Numbered from the stretch's first letter, positions 8,819 to 17,616 are shown. The stretch is DNA of 48,508 bases from Aquitalea pelogenes (GCF_001515305.1 NZ_LNQV01000032.1:1-48508), one strand, 5' to 3'. Notes: generated by a model from the sequence alone, not told the origin. Program-made: numbers and translations.

Positions 8819-8820
8819 AC

Positions 8821-9381
8821 ATGATTTCCCATGCAGACCTGGAAGCCGAACTGGGCTATTTGCAGCGCTATGCCTTGGCGCAGCTGCGCGATCGGGATGC
8901 CGCCAACGAGGTAGTGCAGGAAACCGTGCTGGCGGCGCTGGAATCCGGTGACAGTTTCAACGGCAAATCGAGCCTGCGCACCTGGCTGACGTCCATCCTG
9001 CGCTTCAAGCTGGTAGACCGCCTGCGCCGCAAGGGCAAGGAGGTGCTGTTCGAATCGCTGGAGGATGAAACCGACGATAGCGATTTTGACGGCCTGTTCA
9101 GCAAGGACGGCCACTGGCAGGACAAGATCAAGGCCTGGAGCGGGCCGGAGGAGTCCTTGATCTCCCGTCAGTTCTGGGAAGTGTTCGAGCGCTGTTCCGA
9201 GGTGATGCCGCGCCGCACCGCCATGGCTTTTGTCATGCGCGAGGTGATGGGACTGGAAATTGCCGAAATCTGTAACAATCTGGACATTACTGCGACTAAC
9301 TGTTCAGTACTGCTCTATCGCGCACGAATGAGCTTGCGCGAATGTTTCGAAATTCGCTGGACCGGGGAGGCCAGGGCATGA
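8821..9381 (+). CDS. ECF-type RNA polymerase sigma factor
   Basis: A 186-residue group 4 sigma factor. Residues about 10-60 give the region 2 pattern (AANEVVQETVLAALE, then SLRTWLTSILRFKLVDRLRR), and residues about 125-180 give region 4 with a helix-turn-helix (EVMGLEIAEICNNLDITATNCSVLLYRAR). Between them lies an acidic linker. It starts 2 bases after radA and overlaps the anti-sigma gene by ATGA, so all three are probably on one transcript. The layout resembles Neisseria RpoE with its cytoplasmic zinc anti-sigma MseR; I infer a similar oxidative or envelope stress role. Confidence 0.9.
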   Translation: MISHADLEAELGYLQRYALAQLRDRDAANEVVQETVLAALESGDSFNGKSSLRTWLTSILRFKLVDRLRRKGKEVLFESLEDETDDSDFDGLFSKDGHWQDKIKAWSGPEESLISRQFWEVFERCSEVMPRRTAMAFVMREVMGLEIAEICNNLDITATNCSVLLYRARMSLRECFEIRWTGEARA

Positions 9382-9557
9382 AGATCAATTGCCGACAGGC
9401 CAGCCGTTTGATATCGCAAGGGCTGGATCAACCATTGAGCCAGTGGGATCACGTGCGTCTGCGCGTGCATTTGTGGATGTGCGGCAATTGCCGCCAGTTC
9501 TCGCATCAGCTGCAAGTCTTGCGCCAGTCGGCCCGCCAGGCCGGGCGCGGCGAATAG
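9378..9557 (+). CDS. Zinc-finger anti-sigma factor
   Basis: A 59-residue soluble protein with a ZAS-type zinc site: Cys5, then H31-x3-C35-x2-C38 (HLWMCGNC). It has no transmembrane segment, so it acts in the cytoplasm. The start codon overlaps the sigma factor stop (ATGA), the usual coupling of a sigma factor and its inhibitor. Loss of zinc or oxidation of the Cys pair would be expected to release the sigma factor, as known for this family. A terminator follows at 9598. Confidence 0.85.
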   Translation: MKINCRQASRLISQGLDQPLSQWDHVRLRVHLWMCGNCRQFSHQLQVLRQSARQAGRGE

Positions 9558-9597
9558 CTTGTTCCGCACCAAGTCCTGTTTTGTCACAGGCCAAAGC

Positions 9598-9623
9598 AAA
9601 GCCGACCCGTGGGTCGGCTTTTT
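9598..9623 (+). terminator. Terminator after the sigma/anti-sigma pair
   Basis: Stem AAAGCCGACC / GGTCGGCTTT with a short CGTG loop, ending in five T. Confidence 0.85.
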
Positions 9624-9629
9624 CATTGC

Positions 9630-9983
9630 TCATGAGGCCTGGTGTGCCTGCCTGCGCTGTGCCTGATGCTGCGGACAGCTGGCACAAGCCTGTTCGCACA
9701 GCCCGGCACCGGTCAGCGATTGCTTGAGCGCACACACCGAGCGGCGGCAGGCAATGAAGCGGATATCCTGTTCTGCGGCCAGCGAGCGGAAGTGACGCAT
9801 CACGTTGTGGCCGAGGAAATCGGTAAACAGGATCAGCAAGTCGGTTCCTGCCGGCAGACGGTCCAGCTTGCGCTGGTGCGAGCTGTTGCGTCCGCTCAGG
9901 TGGCGGTGAATCTGGATGCCATGTTCCTGCAGCACGGAGGGGATGTTGCCCAGGGTATCTGCACCTACCAGCATTGCGTTCAT
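9630..9983 (-). CDS. DUF2325-domain protein with Cys-rich tail
   Basis: A 117-residue soluble protein of the DUF2325 type: an N-terminal MLVGADTLGNIPSVL strand-loop, LIILFTDFLGHNVM and IACRRSVCALKQSL. It ends with a Cys-rich stretch, CEQACASCPQH, giving a C-x3-C-x2-C-x2-H arrangement that could bind metal (inference). Start chosen at the ATG at 9983, with AGGAG 7 bases upstream. A Fur-box-like sequence lies 27-45 bases before the start, so iron control is likely. Molecular function unknown. Confidence 0.75.
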   Translation of the reverse strand: MNAMLVGADTLGNIPSVLQEHGIQIHRHLSGRNSSHQRKLDRLPAGTDLLILFTDFLGHNVMRHFRSLAAEQDIRFIACRRSVCALKQSLTGAGLCEQACASCPQHQAQRRQAHQAS

Positions 9984-10006
9984 GAGTGGCTCCTGTCCGG
10001 ATAAGT

Positions 10007-10039
10007 TTTGCAAATGATAATCATTACTATTTGCAAATG
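10007..10039. promoter_or_regulatory. Fur-box-like operator with flanking direct repeats
   Basis: Bases 10010-10028 match the 19-base Fur consensus GATAATGATAATCATTATC at 15 positions, including the whole core AATGATAATCATTA. It is flanked by two copies of TTTGCAAATG (10007-10016 and 10030-10039), each containing the palindrome TTTGCAAA. It lies in the promoter region of the DUF2325 gene on the minus strand. Confidence 0.75.
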
Positions 10040-10108
10040 CAAGCGCCGTGACAGTCCATTGTCATTGTTGTGTGGCTTATTGTGCCTGCCGGCAAGCGAA
10101 GATGCCGC

Positions 10109-10888
10109 TCAGGGCAGGGCCTGCACGCGAATCCGTACGCTGTGGCTTTGCTGTCCCTGCTGTTGGCTGCCGCCGATCAGCAGGCTTTCCCGCCCCTGGC
10201 TGTCCTGCGTGGTGCGGGCAACTTCCAGCCATTCTCCCAAGCGGCCTTCTACCGTGGTGGACAGTTGGCTGCCCGTGCGTTGCACACCGTTGAAGGCCTG
10301 CTGGCTGACGGCCAGTTCGATGCTCACGCGCTGTCCGTTCAGCCGCGGACGGGCATAAAAACCGGTGATGGCATCCTGCATGCTGCTGCCACGCACCAGG
10401 CTGCCTTGCGGCGTCAGCATCAGCCAGGGCAGGGGGCGGCTTTGCACAAGCTGGATAAAGCCGCTGCGCCCGTCCAGCAGGGTGAGGCTTTGCAGGACTT
10501 GACTGGATTGTACGCGGCTGTCTTGCTGGGCGGACAGGGCCAGATTGCTACCTGTCTGGCCCGGCATGATGCGGCCGATGCTGATGTTGCCTTGTACCTG
10601 CACCCCGGATTGGTTCTGCGCATTGCTGCCGGACTGGCTCACCTCCAGGCGCAGGCTGGCCGGGCGCACGTCCAGCTGACGGGCCAGTGCAGCCAGTTGG
10701 GCCTCCCGCGCCGGGCTGGCGTCGATGATCAGCTGGTTGTCCATCGCGCTCAGCCGTTCATCCGGCCTTAATTGCGGTTGCAGCGCCGCTTGCAGTTCGC
10801 TTGGCGCGCGCCAGTTCAGTTCGACCAGTTGCAGGGCCTGGGCGGCGCTGTTGGCCAGCAATAAGGAAACAAGTAACACGAAACGCAT
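10109..10888 (-). CDS. Exported secretin-like (NolW/secretin N-domain) protein
   Basis: A 259-residue protein with a signal peptide (MRFVLLVSLLLANSAAQA). Residues about 20-80 fit a secretin N-domain (MDNQLIIDASPAREAQLAALARQLD), and the rest looks like part of the secretin domain (LTLLDGRSGFIQL, ITGFYARPRLNGQRVSIEL). It is far shorter than a pore-forming secretin (normally over 400 residues), so it is probably a periplasmic accessory protein. The ATG follows the ubiB stop with no gap, and its AAGGAG lies inside the ubiB end, implying cotranscription. Partners are unknown; no pilus or type II secretion gene is nearby. Confidence 0.65.
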   Translation of the reverse strand: MRFVLLVSLLLANSAAQALQLVELNWRAPSELQAALQPQLRPDERLSAMDNQLIIDASPAREAQLAALARQLDVRPASLRLEVSQSGSNAQNQSGVQVQGNISIGRIMPGQTGSNLALSAQQDSRVQSSQVLQSLTLLDGRSGFIQLVQSRPLPWLMLTPQGSLVRGSSMQDAITGFYARPRLNGQRVSIELAVSQQAFNGVQRTGSQLSTTVEGRLGEWLEVARTTQDSQGRESLLIGGSQQQGQQSHSVRIRVQALP

Positions 10889-12571
10889 TTACAGCTCCTT
10901 GCCGGAACGCCAGATCGACCAGATCAGCCACACGCTGTTGAACAGTGCAATCATGAAGCCGATGAAGCCGAAGAAGGGCAGGCCGAACAGCTTGGGCCCG
11001 GCGTTCACCGTCATCACGATGGAGGAACCGATGATCAGGCAGCCGGTGACAATGGCCATGGTCAGGCGGTTGGTGCTGCGGTCCAGCTGTTTGCCAAAGC
11101 TGTCCAGCCGCTGCAAGTCCAGATTGATGCGGAACTTGCCCTGGCGGATGTCCTTGGACAGGCGCAGGATGTCGCGTGGCAGCCCGGTGAGCATGCCCAG
11201 CGTTTCCTGCAGGGTGAGCTTGCCGCGCTTGAGCAGGGTTTTGGGGTGGTAGCGCGCCACGATCAGTTCGCGCACGAAGGGCGTGATGTGTTCCACCAGC
11301 TGGAAGTCCGGGTCCAGCTGGCGGCCCAGCCCTTCCAGCGTGATCAGCGCCTTGAACAGCATGGCCATGTCCGGCGGCAGCAGGATGCCGTGGTCGCGAA
11401 TCAGGGCCATGATGTCGTTGATCAGCTGGCTGATGTTGAGGTTCTTCAGCGGGACGTGTTCGTACTGGAACATGAACTCGCTGATATCGTAGGCAAACTT
11501 CTGCTCGTCCACCGGTGTGCTGCCGGTCCACTCGATCAGCACGTCCATCATCGCGTGTTCGTTACGCTCGCCGAGGGCGGCCAGCAGATCGACGATTTCA
11601 TCGCGTCGGCCATGGCTGATGCGCCCCACCATGCCGAAGTCGATGAAGGCAATGCGGTGTTCCGCCAGGAAGAACACATTGCCCGGGTGCGGGTCGGCGT
11701 GGAAAAAGCCGTTGAGCAGAATCATCTTCAGCACCGCGTCGGCACCGCGGCTGGCCAGCAGCACCGGGTCCAGCCCGCTGTCGGCCAGTTGTTCCAGCCG
11801 GCTGGCGGACAGACCGTCGATATGCTCCTGAACGTTGACTGCCGGATTGGTGTAATCCCAGTACACCTTGGGCACCACCACTTGCGGATCGTCGGCAAAA
11901 TCACGGGCGAAGCGTTCCATATTGCGCGCTTCCACCGCCAGGTCCATCTCGCGCTTGAGTGAGCGGGAAAACTGGCTGACGATTTCCACCGGCTGAAAAC
12001 GGCGCGAGTCGGGAAATTCCAGCTCGATCAGCGTAGCCAGATGCGCCAGGATGCGCAGGTCGGCGTCCACCTTGTCGACAATGCCGGGGCGGCGCAGCTT
12101 GACTGCTACATGGCTGCCATCGTGCAGGGTGGCAAAATGCACCTGGGCGATGGAAGCAGAGCCGATGGGCTTCTCGTCAAAGCTGGCAAACAGCTCTTCC
12201 GGCGGCTTGCCCAGCGCTTTTTGCACCAGCAGCCGTACCGAGGCCGGGTCCACCGGCGGCACGGTGGATTGCAGTTTCTCGAATTCAGCAATCCACTCGG
12301 CCGGGAATACATCCACCCGCGTGGAGAGAATCTGCCCCAGCTTGATGAAAGTGGGGCCCAGCTCCTCGAAGGCCAGCCGCACCCGCACCGGGGTGGGCAG
12401 GCCGGCATCGGCATCCGGCAGATGCAGGTTCAGCCATTCGCCGGCTTTTTCCATGGCGCGCGGCAGACGCAGGCGCTGGGCAAACTCGCCCAGACCGTGG
12501 CGGATGAGAATGCCGCTGATTTCCTTCAGGCGTGGAAGGTCACGCATTGCAACAAGAGTTTCTCTGAGCAT
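10889..12571 (-). CDS. ubiB: UbiB/ABC1-family atypical kinase (ubiquinone biosynthesis)
   Basis: A 560-residue member of the UbiB (ABC1/ADCK) family, ATPases that support coenzyme Q synthesis at the inner membrane. It has the family-specific KxGQ motif (FIKLGQ, Lys77), the Ala-rich loop in place of a Gly loop (GSASIAQVH), the VAVKLRRPG lysine, the catalytic block HADPHPGN and the metal-binding DFG (FIDFGM). Two transmembrane helices form the C-terminus. The other ubi genes (ubiE, ubiJ), common neighbours of ubiB, are not here, so it could be an AarF paralogue. It diverges from the NlpC/P60 gene over 60 bases. Confidence 0.88.
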   Translation of the reverse strand: MLRETLVAMRDLPRLKEISGILIRHGLGEFAQRLRLPRAMEKAGEWLNLHLPDADAGLPTPVRVRLAFEELGPTFIKLGQILSTRVDVFPAEWIAEFEKLQSTVPPVDPASVRLLVQKALGKPPEELFASFDEKPIGSASIAQVHFATLHDGSHVAVKLRRPGIVDKVDADLRILAHLATLIELEFPDSRRFQPVEIVSQFSRSLKREMDLAVEARNMERFARDFADDPQVVVPKVYWDYTNPAVNVQEHIDGLSASRLEQLADSGLDPVLLASRGADAVLKMILLNGFFHADPHPGNVFFLAEHRIAFIDFGMVGRISHGRRDEIVDLLAALGERNEHAMMDVLIEWTGSTPVDEQKFAYDISEFMFQYEHVPLKNLNISQLINDIMALIRDHGILLPPDMAMLFKALITLEGLGRQLDPDFQLVEHITPFVRELIVARYHPKTLLKRGKLTLQETLGMLTGLPRDILRLSKDIRQGKFRINLDLQRLDSFGKQLDRSTNRLTMAIVTGCLIIGSSIVMTVNAGPKLFGLPFFGFIGFMIALFNSVWLIWSIWRSGKEL

Positions 12572-12631
12572 GGGCTATCTGGTGTCCAAGTTGGCTTTAC
12601 ACTCCCGTCCCTGTCCGATAGAGTGCGGCCT

Positions 12632-13417
12632 ATGAAATTGCAACTCCGATTACTCGCCGTGATGCTTGCTGGCGTCATGGTTTTTGCCCAGGCCGCACCT
12701 GAAAAAACTGCGCAGGACGCACGGCCCAAGGTCGAGGCCTCGGAAGACCCCATTGCCAAGTATGCCTCGCCTGGCGAGGATGCTGTAGGAGATTTGCTGC
12801 TGCAGGCCATGAGCCTGCTGGGTGTTGCCTACCGTTTTGGTGGCAATTCGCCGGTCAGCGGCCTGGATTGCAGCGGCTTTGTCCGTTATGTATTCCAGAA
12901 ATCCCTCAAGGTCAATTTGCCGCGTACTTCCGCCGAAATGGCCCGCATTGGCAAGCCTGTCGATAAAAGTGAACTGGTGGCGGGAGACCTGGTCTTCTTC
13001 AATACCCGTGGTTTTGCCTATTCCCATGTCGGCATGTATATGGGTAATGGCAAGTTCATCCATGCGCCGCGCACCGGTCGCAACATCGAAGTGGTCAGCC
13101 TCAGTCAAAGCTACTGGCAAAGCCGCTGGAACGGTGCCCGCCGCATCAATCGCAGCAATGCCAATACCGTGGCTGCGGCAGATGACGTGAATGGCACGGA
13201 CACGGTGTCAGCCAAGGGCAGTGGCGGTAGTGCAGTCGCGCCCACGATGAAGTGCCGCAAGGGCAAGAAGTGCAAGCCGGTGGCCGAAGCCGCCAGCAGC
13301 AAGAAGAAGGCCGGCAAGGCGGAGAAGTCTTCCCGTGCAGCCAAGTCCGACAAGGCCGGCAAGCCGGCCAAGGCTGCCAAATCCGGCCACGGCAAAAAGA
13401 AGAAACCCGCCAACTGA
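12632..13417 (+). CDS. NlpC/P60-family peptidoglycan hydrolase with Lys-rich tail
   Basis: A 261-residue exported protein. The signal peptide (MKLQLRLLAVMLAGVMVFAQA) is followed by an NlpC/P60 domain at about 55-165 with the catalytic Cys80 (GLDCSGFV), His132 (SHVGMYMG) and a third polar His144. The family cleaves D-Glu-meso-DAP bonds in peptidoglycan. The last 55 or so residues are very rich in Lys, Ala and Ser, likely a flexible basic tail that may hold the enzyme to the wall or nucleic acid (inference). The long frame upstream is antisense to ubiB and not coding; MKLQL is the natural start. Confidence 0.9.
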   Translation: MKLQLRLLAVMLAGVMVFAQAAPEKTAQDARPKVEASEDPIAKYASPGEDAVGDLLLQAMSLLGVAYRFGGNSPVSGLDCSGFVRYVFQKSLKVNLPRTSAEMARIGKPVDKSELVAGDLVFFNTRGFAYSHVGMYMGNGKFIHAPRTGRNIEVVSLSQSYWQSRWNGARRINRSNANTVAAADDVNGTDTVSAKGSGGSAVAPTMKCRKGKKCKPVAEAASSKKKAGKAEKSSRAAKSDKAGKPAKAAKSGHGKKKKPAN

Positions 13418-13443
13418 CAAGCTGGTGGTTTGTCATCACCTCC

Positions 13444-13471
13444 ATGCCCGCCTGTGCGGGCATTGCGTTTT
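13444..13471 (+). terminator. Weak terminator after the NlpC/P60 gene
   Basis: Stem ATGCCCGC / GCGGGCAT with CTGT loop, then TGCGTTTT. The T run is short and offset. Confidence 0.5.
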
Positions 13472-13486
13472 CAGGAATAGCCAGCC

Positions 13487-13705
13487 ATGGCAATGAATAT
13501 CGACATACCGGTATGGAAAGATCCGCAGGGCGGCATTGTGGCCTGCGTGGAAAAAATCAAGGTCATGAACGAGAACCTGGAAGAATTGCAGCAGATGGCG
13601 CAGGACGCGCTGGAAGATGCCATTCTGATGGGCTGTGACGAGGCGCAGGTGAAAGACTTCCTGGTCCGTCTGATGCAGAGCCTGCACAACCCCTACCAGC
13701 CCTGA
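13487..13705 (+). CDS. Small conserved acidic protein
   Basis: A 72-residue acidic, helical protein (NENLEELQQMAQDALEDAILMGCDEAQVKDFL) without signal or membrane segment. AGGA lies about 10 bases before the ATG; a second in-frame ATG follows 6 bases later. The stop lies 13 bases before lolC, so it may be in the lol transcript. I do not know a function; its regular heptad-like pattern suggests a helical bundle or a protein-binding role. Confidence 0.65.
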   Translation: MAMNIDIPVWKDPQGGIVACVEKIKVMNENLEELQQMAQDALEDAILMGCDEAQVKDFLVRLMQSLHNPYQP

Positions 13706-13718
13706 AAGGCATTCTGGC

Positions 13719-14966
13719 ATGCATTGGCCATTCGAAGTCCTGATCGGGCTGCGTTATTTGCGCGCCAAACGGCGCAACGGTTTTATCTCCTTTATTTCCC
13801 TGATTTCCATTGTCGGCATCGCGCTGGGTGTGGCCGCGCTGATCATCGTGCTGTCGGTGATGAACGGTTTCCAGAAGGAAATCCGTGGCCGCATTCTCAG
13901 TGTGGCTTCCCATGTGGAAATCTCCGCCTTTGATGGCCGTCTGCCGCAGTGGCAGAGCGTGGCCAAGGTGGCAGAGCGGGACACGCATGTGCTGGCGGCA
14001 GCGCCCTTCGTCAATGGTCAGGGGCTATTTTCCGCCTACGGCAATGTACGCGGCGGCCTGGTGCGCGGCATCGAACCGGTGCTTGAGGACAAGGTGGTGG
14101 ATGTAGGCCGCCACATGGTGCGCGGCAAGCTGGAGGCGCTGCAGCCGGGCAGTTTTGGCATCGTGCTGGGGGTGGAACTGGCAAGACAGCTGAATGTGGG
14201 CATGGGCGACAAGGTGACGCTGTTCACCCCGGAAGGCACGGTGACGCCCGCCGGAATGATTCCGCGTTACAAGCAGTTCACCGTGATCGGCATCTTCAAG
14301 GTGGACATGTTCGAGTACGACGCCTCGCTGGCCATGATCCATCTGCAGGATGCCCAGGTGTTGTCGCGGCTGGGCAATACCGTCAGCGGCGTGCGCCTGA
14401 AGCTGGATGACCCGATGCTCGCTCCGCTGGTGAAGGCCAACCTGCAGCAGGCGCTGGGCCAGCAGGATCAGGTGACAGACTGGACCGATACCAATGCCAA
14501 TTACTTCCGTGCGGTGCAAATCGAAAAACGCATGATGACCATCATCCTCACCCTGATCGTGGCGGTGGCGGCTTTCAATCTGGTGTCCACGCTGGTGATG
14601 GTGGTGACCGACAAGCAGGCGGATATCGCCATCCTGCGCACCCTGGGCGCGGCACCGTCCAGCATCATGAAGATTTTCATGATCCAGGGCTCGGTGGCCG
14701 GGGTCAGCGGTACGCTGGCCGGGGTGGCCGGTGGCGTGCTGGTGGCGTTGAATCTGGATGTGATCGTGCCGCTGATCGAACGCGTGCTGGGCACCAAGCT
14801 GTTGTCCAGCGAGGTGTACATGATCGACTACCTGCCTTCCGATGTGCAGCTGGGCGATGTCAGCACCATTACCGTGATTGCCCTGTTGCTGGCCTTGCTG
14901 GCCACCATTTACCCGAGCTGGCGTGCCGCGCGCACCCAGCCGGCGGAGGCGCTGCGCTATGAGTAA
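13719..14966 (+). CDS. lolC: Lipoprotein-releasing system permease LolC/E (LolF-type)
   Basis: The inner-membrane permease of the Lol system, which extracts outer-membrane lipoproteins and passes them to LolA. The 415-residue protein has the LolC/E form: an N-terminal [22 protein letters not shown] block running into TM1, a periplasmic domain of about 200 residues, then three TMs, with ending [14 protein letters not shown]. Only one permease gene lies before lolD, so it probably works as a homodimer, like the LolF type found in many non-enteric proteobacteria. The last 8 bases overlap lolD. Confidence 0.93.
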   Translation: MHWPFEVLIGLRYLRAKRRNGFISFISLISIVGIALGVAALIIVLSVMNGFQKEIRGRILSVASHVEISAFDGRLPQWQSVAKVAERDTHVLAAAPFVNGQGLFSAYGNVRGGLVRGIEPVLEDKVVDVGRHMVRGKLEALQPGSFGIVLGVELARQLNVGMGDKVTLFTPEGTVTPAGMIPRYKQFTVIGIFKVDMFEYDASLAMIHLQDAQVLSRLGNTVSGVRLKLDDPMLAPLVKANLQQALGQQDQVTDWTDTNANYFRAVQIEKRMMTIILTLIVAVAAFNLVSTLVMVVTDKQADIAILRTLGAAPSSIMKIFMIQGSVAGVSGTLAGVAGGVLVALNLDVIVPLIERVLGTKLLSSEVYMIDYLPSDVQLGDVSTITVIALLLALLATIYPSWRAARTQPAEALRYE

Positions 14967-15648
14967 TGTGCTGAACTGCCGCAATCTGGGCAAAACCTAT
15001 AGCGAAGGGCGGCTCAACCTGACCGTGCTGTCCGATGTATCGCTGAGTGTGGACAAGGGCGAACGGCTGGCCATTGTCGGTGCCTCCGGTTCGGGCAAGA
15101 GCACGCTGCTGCACTTGCTGGGCGGGCTGGATACACCCAGCCAGGGCGTGGTGGAAGTGCTGGGGCGCGATCTGGCCGGCCTGACCGAGGCCGAGCGTGG
15201 TGTGCTGCGCAATCAGTCGCTGGGCTTTGTCTACCAGTTCCATCACCTGCTGCCGGAGTTTTCGGCGCTGGAAAACGTGATGATGCCCTTGCTGATTCGT
15301 CGCCTGCCGCGCAAGGAAGCGGAAGAGCGTGCGGCCAGCATGCTGACACGGGTCGGCCTGGCCCAGCGCCTGCAGCACAAACCGGGCGAGTTGTCCGGTG
15401 GCGAGCGCCAGCGGGCGGCCATTGCCCGTGCGCTGGTGACCGAACCTGCCTGCCTGCTGGCCGATGAACCTACCGGTAATCTGGATTACCAGACCGCGCG
15501 TCAGGTGTTCGATCTGATGCTGGAACTGAATGCCGGGCTGGGCACCAGTCTGGTGATTGTCACGCACGACCTGGAGCTGGCTGGCCGGGCGCAGCGAACA
15601 TTGCGGCTGGTGGAAGGCCGTTTGCAGGACGCAGTGCTGAGCGCCTGA
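14959..15648 (+). CDS. lolD: Lipoprotein-releasing ATPase LolD
   Basis: The ATPase that powers LolC/E. The 229-residue protein has Walker [10 protein letters not shown], the LolD-typical [21 protein letters not shown], the ABC signature LSGGERQR and Walker [13 protein letters not shown]. The ATG at 14959 overlaps the end of lolC by 8 bases, so translation is probably coupled. The longer frame to the left is only read-through inside lolC. Confidence 0.95.
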   Translation: MSNVLNCRNLGKTYSEGRLNLTVLSDVSLSVDKGERLAIVGASGSGKSTLLHLLGGLDTPSQGVVEVLGRDLAGLTEAERGVLRNQSLGFVYQFHHLLPEFSALENVMMPLLIRRLPRKEAEERAASMLTRVGLAQRLQHKPGELSGGERQRAAIARALVTEPACLLADEPTGNLDYQTARQVFDLMLELNAGLGTSLVIVTHDLELAGRAQRTLRLVEGRLQDAVLSA

Positions 15649-15676
15649 ACCCTCGGTGCGCGATACGGAGAAAACA

Positions 15677-16984
15677 ATGCTGTTTGTGCGTGAAGAAATG
15701 GATTTTGACGTGGTATTGCAGGCGCTGCAGACCGGCCCCGGGCTGACCCAGCTGTTGCTGGGCGTGCTATGCCTGTTGCTGGGGGTGTTTGCCGCGCGCA
15801 ATACCTTCCGCCGCTGGTTCATGCATCACCCGGAGCGTTACGAGCGGTTCCTGCCCTATACCGCCTTCCGGCTGGTGTTGCCGCTGGTCGCCCTGCTATC
15901 CATGCTGCTATCCATCATCGGCTGGATGATGGTGATGCATACGCGTCCGCACCTGCTGCCCTTGTTTGCTGCCATGCTGTTCTGGCTGGGGGTGATCCGC
16001 CTGTTTACCGCGGTCATGCGTCAGGCGCTGCCGCAGGGCAAGTTCGAGCGTAATTCCGAACACTTCATCGCCACCATGCTGTGGCTGGGTTTTGTCAGCT
16101 GGGCCATTGGCTTTGATGAAGTGATGCTGGACTGGCTGCAGTCGGTTTCCTTCTCTGTCGGCAAGTCGCGGCTGGACCTGCTCACCATCCTCAATGCCAT
16201 GCTGTGGGTATCGGTCATCGTGGTGGTGGCCTTGTGGGTCAGCCGGGTGATAGAGGCGCGTGTGATGGCGCTCAAGCACATGGACCTGTCCTTGCGCATT
16301 GTGTTTGCCAAGATGGCCCGCACCCTGCTGATCGTGGTGGCGGTGCTCATCGCCCTGCCGGTAGTGGGGATAGACCTCACCGTACTGTCGGTGTTTGGCG
16401 GTGCGGTGGGTGTGGGGCTGGGTTTTGGCTTGCAGAAGATTGCCAGCAATTATGTGTCCGGCTTCATCATCCTGCTGGACCGTTCCATCCGTATTGGTGA
16501 CCGTCTGATGGTGGATAACCGGGTAGGCTATGTCACCCGTATCACCTCGCGCTATGTGGTACTGAAAAGCGCAGATGGCTCCGAGGCCCTGGTGCCGAAT
16601 GACGCGCTGATTTCCAACACCGTGATCAACCAGTCCTACTCGGACAAGGCCATGTGGATCAGCCTGCCCATCCAGGTGGATTACGGTACCGATCTGGACC
16701 AGGCGCTGGCCGTGCTGCGTGAGTCGGCAGTGCACCCGCGGGTAAAGACCGACCCGGCCCCGGCGGCTTTTGTCACGGCTTTTGCCGACAGTGGCATCAA
16801 TCTGGAGCTGGGCATCTGGGTGAAAGACCCGGAAAACGGCTTCATGGGCTTGCGTTCGGAAATCTATCTGGCCATCTGGCGGCGGTTCAAGGAACTGGGT
16901 ATCGAAATTCCCTATCCGCAGCGGGATGTGCGTATTGTCAGTGATGTGGCCGTGGCCTTGCCCGGCCGGGGAGAGCAGGGATGA
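15677..16984 (+). CDS. MscS-family mechanosensitive channel
   Basis: A 435-residue membrane protein of the MscS family, which opens under membrane tension to release solutes after osmotic downshift. Four or five hydrophobic helices precede the pore-lining helix (VFGGAVGVGLGFGLQKIASNYVSG), followed by the beta domain (LLDRSIRIGDRL). It is longer at the N-terminus than E. coli MscS (286 residues), as in the YbdG/YnaI-like groups. The chosen ATG has GGAG 6 bases upstream. Its stop overlaps the response regulator start by ATGA, so the two are cotranscribed. Confidence 0.9.
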   Translation: MLFVREEMDFDVVLQALQTGPGLTQLLLGVLCLLLGVFAARNTFRRWFMHHPERYERFLPYTAFRLVLPLVALLSMLLSIIGWMMVMHTRPHLLPLFAAMLFWLGVIRLFTAVMRQALPQGKFERNSEHFIATMLWLGFVSWAIGFDEVMLDWLQSVSFSVGKSRLDLLTILNAMLWVSVIVVVALWVSRVIEARVMALKHMDLSLRIVFAKMARTLLIVVAVLIALPVVGIDLTVLSVFGGAVGVGLGFGLQKIASNYVSGFIILLDRSIRIGDRLMVDNRVGYVTRITSRYVVLKSADGSEALVPNDALISNTVINQSYSDKAMWISLPIQVDYGTDLDQALAVLRESAVHPRVKTDPAPAAFVTAFADSGINLELGIWVKDPENGFMGLRSEIYLAIWRRFKELGIEIPYPQRDVRIVSDVAVALPGRGEQG

Positions 16985-17616
16985 CAGGCAAACGACTGGC
17001 GATTGTGGATGACGATGCCGCGGTACGGCAGGCGCTGATCTGGCTGCTGGACGGTCAGGGCTACCAGGTCAGCGGCTTTGACAGTGCCGAAGAGTTCCTG
17101 GCCACCGGCCCGGATACCGGCTTCAACGGTCTGATTGTCGACCTGCGCATGTCCGGCATGTCCGGCATCATGCTGCTGGAGCGCCTTGCCGGTCTGGACT
17201 ACTGCCCGCCAGCCATCATGCTGACCGCCCATGGCGATGTGCCGCATGCGGTGGCTGCCATCAAGCTGGGCGCGCTGGATTTCATGGAAAAACCATTCGA
17301 CGACGAGGTATTGCTGTCACGGGTGGAAAAAATGCTGCTACAGGATGAAAGCAACCGCGCCAGCCATGGCCGCCGTCAGCGGGTGGGCAGCATGCTGGCG
17401 CAATTGACCGAGCGCGAAAAAGAAGTGATGCAGCTGATTTTGCTGGGCAAGCTGAACAAGCAGATTGCCGAAGAGCTCTCCATCAGCATGAAAACGGTGG
17501 AAGTACACCGTGCCCGTGTGTTCGAGAAAATGGGCGTCAAGTCGGCGGTGGAACTGGCCGGCTTGCTGGCCGCCAGCAAGGCCGATGCATCCGGAGGGCG
17601 TGGCGATGGGCACTAA
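16981..17616 (+). CDS. FixJ/LuxR-type response regulator without adjacent kinase
   Basis: A 211-residue two-domain regulator. The receiver (1-120) has the acidic pair at 11-12, phospho-acceptor Asp54 (IVDLRMSG), Thr82 and Lys104 (EKPF), and the FixJ-specific LTAHGDVPHAVAAIKLGALDF block. The LuxR-type helix-turn-helix is at about 140-200 (LTEREKEVMQLILLGKLNKQIAEEL). It overlaps the channel gene upstream and nudB downstream. No histidine kinase is beside it. FixJ-type regulators include DctR, partner of DctS in Rhodobacter dicarboxylate uptake; the orphan kinase at 43997 is a possible partner. Confidence 0.92.
   Translation: MTGKRLAIVDDDAAVRQALIWLLDGQGYQVSGFDSAEEFLATGPDTGFNGLIVDLRMSGMSGIMLLERLAGLDYCPPAIMLTAHGDVPHAVAAIKLGALDFMEKPFDDEVLLSRVEKMLLQDESNRASHGRRQRVGSMLAQLTEREKEVMQLILLGKLNKQIAEELSISMKTVEVHRARVFEKMGVKSAVELAGLLAASKADASGGRGDGH

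Noticed and set aside
12041-12631. Long N-terminal extension of the NlpC/P60 frame
   Set aside because: It is antisense to ubiB; the signal peptide begins at 12632.
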